From: Holdemanella sp. MSK.7.32
GTDB taxonomy: Bacteria > Bacillota_I > Bacilli_A > Erysipelotrichales > Erysipelotrichaceae
Direction of reading: 5' to 3'
DNA length: 10,764 bases
NCBI RefSeq assembly: GCF_024460475.1
Contig: NZ_JANFYN010000062.1
Coordinates: 1-10,764 of the forward strand
Shown: piece by piece, positions 5,334-10,764 of the stretch
Layout: each line of letters begins with the position of its first letter
Numbering within the stretch: the stretch's first letter is position 1
Position numbers and translations under genes: made by a program
The notes under the pieces: model-generated
Database searches by the model: none
Told to the model about the DNA's origin: nothing
The model's input: the letters and a program-made list of their open reading frames with translations, nothing else

Positions 5334-7643
5334 ATGAATAAAATTGATAAAAAATTACACCTTCTTTTGGGTAAGGTAAAAGAAGAGTGTAAGAAAGTAA
5401 AGAACTTAAGTGATTATGAATTAAAAAATAAGACAAATGAATTTAAAAGAAGATTATCAGCCGGTGAAACAACCGAAGATATTCTACCAGAAGCGTTTGC
5501 GGTATGCTGCGAGGCAGATTATCGTGTATTAGGTATGTTTCCTTATGATGTACAGATTTTGGGTGGAATAGCACTTCATTTGTGCTATCTATGTGAAATG
5601 AATACGGGTGAAGGAAAAACCTTAACGGCCACTATGCCTTTATATTTAAATGGATTGACTGGTAAAAGTAGTATTTTAGTTACGGCCAATGAATACCTTG
5701 CGATTCGTGATGCTGAGGAAATGGGACAGGTTTATGAGTTTTTGGGTTTAAGTGTTAAGGCTGGTGTTACGCGTGATACAAATGAGCATTTAAATAATGA
5801 TCAAAAGAAAGAAATCTATGCGGCGGATATTGTATATACAACACATGGTTCATTGGGATTTGATTATTTATTAAATAACTTAGTACATTCCAAAGAAGAT
5901 CGTTTTATGCGTGAATTGTATTACGTCATTATTGATGAGGCAGATTCTGTTTTATTAGATAGTGCAAGTATGCCTTTAGTTATTTCTGGTTCTCCTCGTG
6001 TTCAATCTAATTTGTATGGTATTACCGATTTTTTTGTCACAACTCTAGTAGAGGATGAACATTATATTGTAGAAGACAACAAGGTTTGGCTAACCGATAA
6101 GGGAATTGAATATGCGCAGCGTTATTTCCGTATAGACAGTTTATATAGTAAAGAAAACTTTGATGTTTTAAGACATGTCGTATTGGCATTAAGAGCACAC
6201 TATTTAATGGATAAAGATGTGGATTATGTAGTAACGGACTCTGGTGAGATTGTATTACTTGATAAGAGTACGGGTCGTAAAATGAATGGTATGAAGCTTC
6301 GTGGTGGTTCTCATCAGGCAATCGAGGAAAAGGAACGTTTAAAATTAAGTCAGGAACAGCGTTCGGTGGCTTCCATCACATACCAAAACTTATTTAATTT
6401 ATTCCCTAAAATGTCGGGTATGAGTGGTACGATTGCGGATGGAAAAGATGAACTTCTAGAAGTTTATCATAAACAAGTTGTGGTTATTCCGCCGAATAAA
6501 CCAATGGCTCGAAAGGATTTACCAGACAAGTATTTTAAAACGAGTGAAGAACAATTTGATGCGGTGATCAAAGAAACTGTTAAAAGACATAATACCGGAC
6601 AACCTGTATTATTGATTGCTTCATTAATTTCGGATACGGAAATGTTGTCTAAATTATTAGTACAGGAAAATATTGAGCATAGTGTATTGAATGCGAATAA
6701 TGCGTTCTGGGAAGCCGAAATCATTAAAGAAGCTGGTCAGAAAAATGTAGTGACTGTAGCTACAAGTATGGCTGGTCGTGGTACCGATATTCGCTTGGGT
6801 TCTGGGGTTAAAGAACTTGGTGGCTTATGCGTACTAGGAATTGGTCGTATGAATAATACGCGTGATGAAAGACAAGCTAGAGGTCGTGCTGGAAGACAGG
6901 GAGAGCCTGGTGTGTCTATTTTCTATACATCATTAGAGGATGATGTTTGTGAAATATTAGGGGATGATTTCTTAGAAAAATATATTGAGAAGGATAAACA
7001 TATTTCTAAGCGTCGAATTAAAAAATTAATTAATAAATCACAGAAAATCAAATCGGAGTCATCCGTTTTCCAAAGAAAAAACGCGGTAGATTATGATAGT
7101 GTTATGCAACGTCAAAGGACGATTATGTATAAAACTCGTAATGATTTGTTGGATGGAAAAAGTTTGGATGAGAATTATCTTCTTTCCATTTGTGAAGACA
7201 ACATCAAGGATTTTGTGAAGTCAAATAAGAAATTAGATTCTTATGCAGTTCATAGATATGTTTTAGATAATCTATCGTATCGTTTACAGAAAATGGATGA
7301 GAGTACAAAGAATCAAAAGGATTATTTGATTCAATATTCAAAGATGGCTTTCAATAATAAAAAGAAGTCAATAGGTGATCGATTCTCTGAATATTGTCGT
7401 CTTTGTACGTTAAGAGCGTTAGATGATGGTTGGGTAGAAGAGGTTGACTATCTTCAACAATTACAGGCTGCCATTTCGGGTCGTTCAAGTGCGCAGCGTA
7501 ACTTATTGTTTGAATATCAAAGAGAAGCAAGAATTTCATTTGAAGATATGGAAAAATCGATTAAAAAAGCGATGATTCGTAATATTTTATTGGGAGAAGT
7601 TTCATTTGGTAAAGACAACGAGATGATAATATTGTATCCTTAA
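5334..7643 (+). CDS. secA2: Accessory Sec ATPase SecA2
   Basis: This 769-residue ATPase motor powers SRRP export through SecY2. Motifs are in order: Walker A as TGEGKT (residues 91-96, Lys95), TTHGSLGFDYL (169-179), Walker B DEAD as IIDEAD (199-204), the GRKMNGMKLRGGSHQAIE preprotein-crosslinking region, the MSGMSGTI helicase segment, AGRGTDI (480-486) and the arginine-finger motif GRAGRQG (517-523). The C-terminus (ending MIILYP) has no Cys-rich zinc-binding tail, unlike many housekeeping SecA1 proteins, and the length is slightly short; both are usual for SecA2 of the aSec type. A strong AAGGAAGGG ribosome site (5321-5329) lies inside the end of asp3 and the start is 1 nt after the asp3 stop. 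All nucleotide-binding motifs look intact. The placement between asp3 and gtfA separates it from SecA1. Confidence 0.97.
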   Translation: MNKIDKKLHLLLGKVKEECKKVKNLSDYELKNKTNEFKRRLSAGETTEDILPEAFAVCCEADYRVLGMFPYDVQILGGIALHLCYLCEMNTGEGKTLTATMPLYLNGLTGKSSILVTANEYLAIRDAEEMGQVYEFLGLSVKAGVTRDTNEHLNNDQKKEIYAADIVYTTHGSLGFDYLLNNLVHSKEDRFMRELYYVIIDEADSVLLDSASMPLVISGSPRVQSNLYGITDFFVTTLVEDEHYIVEDNKVWLTDKGIEYAQRYFRIDSLYSKENFDVLRHVVLALRAHYLMDKDVDYVVTDSGEIVLLDKSTGRKMNGMKLRGGSHQAIEEKERLKLSQEQRSVASITYQNLFNLFPKMSGMSGTIADGKDELLEVYHKQVVVIPPNKPMARKDLPDKYFKTSEEQFDAVIKETVKRHNTGQPVLLIASLISDTEMLSKLLVQENIEHSVLNANNAFWEAEIIKEAGQKNVVTVATSMAGRGTDIRLGSGVKELGGLCVLGIGRMNNTRDERQARGRAGRQGEPGVSIFYTSLEDDVCEILGDDFLEKYIEKDKHISKRRIKKLINKSQKIKSESSVFQRKNAVDYDSVMQRQRTIMYKTRNDLLDGKSLDENYLLSICEDNIKDFVKSNKKLDSYAVHRYVLDNLSYRLQKMDESTKNQKDYLIQYSKMAFNNKKKSIGDRFSEYCRLCTLRALDDGWVEEVDYLQQLQAAISGRSSAQRNLLFEYQREARISFEDMEKSIKKAMIRNILLGEVSFGKDNEMIILYP

Positions 7644-7663
7644 GGAAAGGAGTTTTTAGGGTT

Positions 7664-9145
7664 ATGATTTATAATTTTAACTTAGGCATTGGCTGGGCAA
7701 GTAGTGGTGTTGAATATGCTCAGATTTATCGTGCTAGAATGTTTAGAAATATTGGTGTTGATGCGAAATTCGTGTTTACAGATATGTTTCCACAAGAAAA
7801 TATCGAGCATATGACGAAGAACATTGGTTTTGAAGATTCGGAAGTCATTTGGTTATATACGTTCTTTACAGATTTTAAGACGGCGCCTGTTACTTATACT
7901 TTAAGTGATTTAGAAAAGACATTTAGTAATACGGAATATACAAAAAAACGCGAAGGCAAGATTTGTCGTTATGTGTTTAATGGAAGTAACAATTTCTATA
8001 CGGCCTATATGGTTAATGATCATGATGATTATGTGCATCGTGTAGAAATGGTATCTGGAGGATGTTTAATTCGTAAGGATTACTTTACGTATGGACGTGT
8101 GTATTCAGAATATTATGCGCCATTAGATAATGCAGCACATTTATATCATCGTCGTTTCTTTAATGTGGATGGTAGTGTTGCGTATGAAGAAATGATTGAT
8201 GATGATAAAGTCATGTATAAATTTAAAGATAAAATATTATGTTCTAAAGAAGAATTTGTAGGATATATGGTTTCTCAATTACATTTGACTAAAGATGATG
8301 TAGTATTAATTGATCGGTCTACAGATATTGGTCAATCGATTTTAATGAATTGTAAGCCAGCTAGAGTGGGTACTGTTGTACATGCGGATCACTTTAGTGA
8401 AAAAGAGACAAATGAGGATTATATCTTATGGAATAATTATTATGAATATGAATTTAATATGCATAAACATATTGATTTCTATATTTGTTCAACACAAGCT
8501 CAAAGTGATTTGATGATTCAACAATTTGAGAAATATTATGGAATGAGACCTTGTGTTTATACAATTCCAGTAGGCTCTTTACCGGAATTGAAGTATCCCA
8601 AAGAAGGAAGAAAACCTTTCTCATTGATTACGGCAAGTCGTTTGGCAAGTGAAAAACATGTGGATTGGATTTGTAAGGCTGTAATTCAAGCTCGTAGTGA
8701 GGTGCCAGAATTATCATTGGATATTTATGGTGTTGGTGGTGAAAGAGAAAAACTTGAAAATATTATTCGAGAGAATAATGCATCAGGTTATATTCGCTTA
8801 ATGGGTCAACATGATTTGAGTGAAGTGTATCAGAATTATGAGGCTTATATTGCGGGAAGTACAAGTGAAGGATTTGGACTTACTTTAATGGAAGCTGTTG
8901 GTGGAGGATTACCAATCATTGGTTTTGATGTTCGTTATGGAAATCCTACATTTATTCGTGATGGTGAAAATGGATATTTAATGCCTTTACCTGAAGAGGA
9001 TAAGGATCGTGTTGAAGCGTTGAGAAAGGGTATTGTGGATTTATTTAAACAAGACCTAGAACATTGTCATTCTGTATCGTATGAGGTTGCAGGTGATTTC
9101 TTAACTTCAAATGTACAGGAAAAATGGAGGGAAGCTGTATGTTAG
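7664..9145 (+). CDS. gtfA: SRRP O-GlcNAc transferase, catalytic subunit GtfA
   Basis: The 493-residue GT-B (GT4-type) enzyme transfers GlcNAc from UDP-GlcNAc to Ser/Thr of the SRRP before export. The N-terminus NLGIGWASSGVEYAQ (residues about 6-20) is the acceptor-side glycine loop seen in GtfA proteins. A beta-rich insertion (about 60-200) corresponds to the domain that binds GtfB and the substrate. The C-terminal donor domain has TASRLASEK with Arg326 and Lys331 for phosphate contacts, the E-x7-E pair Glu402 and Glu410 (SEGFGLTLME), and DGENGY (433-438). All key residues are present, so it should be active. AAAGGAG (7646-7652) lies 11 nt before ATG 7664. It starts 20 nt after secA2 and overlaps gtfB by 7 nt. 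Activity depends on GtfB in characterised systems. Confidence 0.95.
   Translation: MIYNFNLGIGWASSGVEYAQIYRARMFRNIGVDAKFVFTDMFPQENIEHMTKNIGFEDSEVIWLYTFFTDFKTAPVTYTLSDLEKTFSNTEYTKKREGKICRYVFNGSNNFYTAYMVNDHDDYVHRVEMVSGGCLIRKDYFTYGRVYSEYYAPLDNAAHLYHRRFFNVDGSVAYEEMIDDDKVMYKFKDKILCSKEEFVGYMVSQLHLTKDDVVLIDRSTDIGQSILMNCKPARVGTVVHADHFSEKETNEDYILWNNYYEYEFNMHKHIDFYICSTQAQSDLMIQQFEKYYGMRPCVYTIPVGSLPELKYPKEGRKPFSLITASRLASEKHVDWICKAVIQARSEVPELSLDIYGVGGEREKLENIIRENNASGYIRLMGQHDLSEVYQNYEAYIAGSTSEGFGLTLMEAVGGGLPIIGFDVRYGNPTFIRDGENGYLMPLPEEDKDRVEALRKGIVDLFKQDLEHCHSVSYEVAGDFLTSNVQEKWREAVC
9126..9131 (+). promoter_or_regulatory. Ribosome binding site that fixes the gtfB start
   Basis: GGAGGG is 7 nt before ATG 9139. 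The in-frame ATG at 9124 overlaps this site and would add only five residues, so ATG 9139 is preferred. Confidence 0.75.
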
Positions 9146-10449
9146 AAACTCCAGTTGTATTATTAGAGAATTTTGATGAAGATAGTCAAATGTTGTATCA
9201 AAGTATGCGTTCTTCTGGATTTAGTGGTCCTATTATTACGTTTAGTGATGATGGATATTTACCAGAGGATGTCATGAGTATTTATACGTATTATTGTGGT
9301 AAAAAAGAGGGTGGAAAGCCTCGGTATTTTAACCAGATTGATGTTCCGGATTATTGGGAAATCAAGGCGAGTAATACGGGTGGTCAAGTCTTTGATTTAA
9401 ATCATGAAAGAGGTAAGATTTTCTTCACTTCTCCTTTACATAAAAGGCTTGTCAAGATTGTAGATTGGTATGATGATACACATGTAGCTCGAGTGAGTGA
9501 TCATTATAATAAATATGGTTTCTTGTATGCAAGAACGATTTTTAATAAAAAAGGTCAGCTTGTTTCTCGTAGTTATTATGATGTTTCAGGAAATGAAAAA
9601 GTAGTTGAGAATTTTGTGACGCATGACATTATTTTAAATCAAGAGGATAAGGTATATATCTTTAAGAATAAAGTCGAATTTGCGAAACATTTATTTACCG
9701 AATTGGATGTATATCCAACAAGATTATTTTACAACTCCTTATCCAATCCATTCTTTGTATCGGAAAGCTTAGAAGATCGAGAACATAGTGATGTCTTATT
9801 CTGGCAAGAGGGTTATCGTGAAGATATTCCTGGAAATATGCAGGTGATTTTGGATGGTCATTCTAGACGAACTTCTAAGATTTTTGTTCAGAAAAAAGAG
9901 GCGTATGAGAAATTAATTTCTTTAGGTGCAAATAGTAACATTGTCAAACCTCTAGGCTATGTATATAACTTTGAAAAAGAGAATGGACATTCGAATAATG
10001 TCTTGATTTGTACAAACTCAGATCGTATTGAGAAGTTGAACGAATTGGTTGTTGCTTTGCCTAACATGAAATTCCATGTTTGTGCATTAACGGAAATGTC
10101 ACAAAAGTTGATGTCTTTTGAAAAATATGATAATGTACGTTTGTATCCAGGATGCAAGGCAAGTGAAATCTTAGATTTATTTAATACGTGTGACTACTTC
10201 TTAGATGTCAACTATGAAAATGAGATCGTGGATGCCACTAAAGAAGCATTCTTACATAATCTGTTGATTCTTGGATTTAATCAAACGATCCATAATCGCA
10301 AATATGTATTGCCAAACTTTGTCTTTGATGCGAATGACTACCAAGAAATGGTAAAGGTGATTCAGGATGCGTCTCACTTAGATTTAAATTTAGAAAGACA
10401 AAGAAAAATGGCTATGACACAAAATGTGCAAGATTATAGAAATATTTAG
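9139..10449 (+). CDS. gtfB: SRRP glycosyltransferase stabilising subunit GtfB
   Basis: From ATG 9139 this is a 436-residue cytoplasmic protein. In the family GtfB has a GT-B fold but no catalysis; it binds the SRRP polypeptide and stabilises and activates GtfA. Seen here: the N-terminal VVLLENFDEDSQMLYQSM, a beta-rich block (about 85-167), and a C-terminal GT-B-like half with ICTNSDRIEKLNEL (290-303), the SEILDLFNTCDYFLDVNY region (342-359) and a stretch after it where real GT4 enzymes carry E-x7-E. Here the acidic residues (Glu362, Glu369) are spaced E-x6-E and lack the EGFG context, in line with an inactive subunit. It shares a sequence block with Asp1 and, more weakly, GtfA. It overlaps gtfA by 7 nt, which suits equal production of the two subunits. 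Confidence 0.93.
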   Translation: MLETPVVLLENFDEDSQMLYQSMRSSGFSGPIITFSDDGYLPEDVMSIYTYYCGKKEGGKPRYFNQIDVPDYWEIKASNTGGQVFDLNHERGKIFFTSPLHKRLVKIVDWYDDTHVARVSDHYNKYGFLYARTIFNKKGQLVSRSYYDVSGNEKVVENFVTHDIILNQEDKVYIFKNKVEFAKHLFTELDVYPTRLFYNSLSNPFFVSESLEDREHSDVLFWQEGYREDIPGNMQVILDGHSRRTSKIFVQKKEAYEKLISLGANSNIVKPLGYVYNFEKENGHSNNVLICTNSDRIEKLNELVVALPNMKFHVCALTEMSQKLMSFEKYDNVRLYPGCKASEILDLFNTCDYFLDVNYENEIVDATKEAFLHNLLILGFNQTIHNRKYVLPNFVFDANDYQEMVKVIQDASHLDLNLERQRKMAMTQNVQDYRNI

Positions 10450-10464
10450 AAGGGAAGGGTTTTT

Positions 10465-10635
10465 ATGTTTAGTACATTTAACACATTAATGGTAATCGTT
10501 GTATTGGAGGCAATCTGTTGTTTATACAGTATTACTCTTGCTTACTTAAGTGATAAGAAATTTAGTAAAGTATTAAACTTGATTATGGCAGCTATTTGGG
10601 CTATTGCAGCAGTTTTAAATGTAGTTGGATTCTAA
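10465..10635 (+). CDS. Small two-TM membrane protein, possible SecG-like/Asp5-like accessory Sec subunit
   Basis: The 56-residue ORF starts MFSTFNTLMVIVVLEAI and ends VVGF. A strong AGGGAAGGG site (10451-10459) lies 5 nt before ATG, and it starts 15 nt after gtfB, so it is very likely translated from the same transcript. Two hydrophobic segments (about 4-27 and 37-55) flank a short loop with four charged Lys/Asp positions (SDKKFSK). By the positive-inside rule the loop should be cytoplasmic with both ends outside, the topology of SecG. In streptococci asp4 and asp5, resembling SecE and SecG, lie after gtfB, so position, size and topology suggest an Asp5/SecG-like role. I do not recognise clear sequence identity to either, and no second small gene for the SecE-like partner is seen. 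The function is inferred from context. Confidence 0.75.
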   Translation: MFSTFNTLMVIVVLEAICCLYSITLAYLSDKKFSKVLNLIMAAIWAIAAVLNVVGF

Positions 10636-10666
10636 TTTTCATTCTTTGAAAACATCGCTTACAAAT

Positions 10667-10706
10667 GGGTCGTTCTCGCCACTTTTGGCATGAAACGGCC
10701 TTTTTT
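10667..10706 (+). terminator. Rho-independent terminator of the aSec operon
   Basis: GGTCGTT (10668-10674) pairs with AACGGCC (10694-10700) with one G·U, plus a possible extra G·U at 10667/10701. An inner GCCA/TGGC stem (10678-10681 with 10686-10689) sits in the loop, and T6 (10701-10706) follows. It comes 31 nt after the small membrane-protein stop. A competing 7-bp pairing is described in the findings. Confidence 0.75.
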
Positions 10707-10735
10707 AGTGGCGCAATAAATTTGGATGGGGTTAT

Positions 10736-10764
10736 GTGAATTTGCTCTCCAAGAATTTAAGGGG
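10736..10764 (+). CDS. Possible start of a downstream gene (partial, uncertain)
   Basis: A purine-rich GGATGGGG (10724-10731) precedes GTG at 10736 by 4 nt, and the frame stays open for nine codons to the window edge (MNLLSKNLR). The stretch is too short to recognise. The AAGGGG at the window end could instead be the ribosome site of a gene starting beyond it. Confidence 0.2.

Noticed and set aside
6037..6321. Minus-strand open frame inside secA2
   Set aside because: It is antisense to conserved SecA2 codons, has no ribosome site I can see and no recognisable domain; it is a shadow of the real gene.
6467..6724. Minus-strand open frame inside secA2
   Set aside because: Antisense to conserved coding sequence with no family resemblance; chance frame.
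7351..7539. Minus-strand open frame near the secA2 3' end
   Set aside because: Short, antisense, low-complexity translation; chance frame.
9957..10157. Minus-strand open frame inside gtfB
   Set aside because: Short and antisense to family-like GtfB sequence.

Overview
This window holds an almost complete accessory Sec (aSec, SecA2/SecY2) glycoprotein-export locus from a low-G+C Gram-positive bacterium (Bacillota). All genes lie on the + strand. The order is: 3' end of a serine-rich-repeat adhesin (SRRP), secY2, asp1, asp2, asp3, secA2, gtfA, gtfB, and a 56-residue two-helix membrane protein. The AT-rich sequence, strong AGGAGG-type ribosome sites and TTG initiation of asp2 fit Bacillota. The aSec system is known from streptococci, staphylococci, lactobacilli and relatives. 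The adhesin lacks a canonical LPxTG motif, which argues against a typical Streptococcus or Staphylococcus, but I cannot name a genus.

Layout. Bases 1-561 encode the C-terminus of the SRRP: an almost perfect alternating x-Ser tract, an acidic linker, then an unusual membrane-anchor or sorting tail. A long AU-rich hairpin (575-611) separates it from the export operon. From 630 to 10635 eight genes are packed with gaps of 1-20 nt or overlaps of 7-14 nt. This is the arrangement expected for one transcript with translational coupling. A GC-containing hairpin with a T6 run (10667-10706) closes the operon. The last ~50 nt may begin another gene.

How it works (known for the family, inferred here). 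GtfA with its inactive partner GtfB O-GlcNAcylates the Ser/Thr tract of the SRRP in the cytoplasm. Asp1-Asp2-Asp3 escort the glycosylated substrate, and Asp2 has an intact Ser-acid-His set expected for O-acetylation of GlcNAc. SecA2 ATPase drives the substrate through the SecY2 channel. The terminal small protein has the size, position and predicted topology of a SecG-like channel subunit (Asp5-like) but is not an obvious match.

The system itself is known. The parts most worth a second look are the non-LPxTG SRRP tail with its tandem RNDASKE repeat, the unassigned two-TM protein after gtfB, the hairpin between substrate and exporter genes, and a shared sequence block in Asp1, GtfA and GtfB that suggests they are ancient paralogues.
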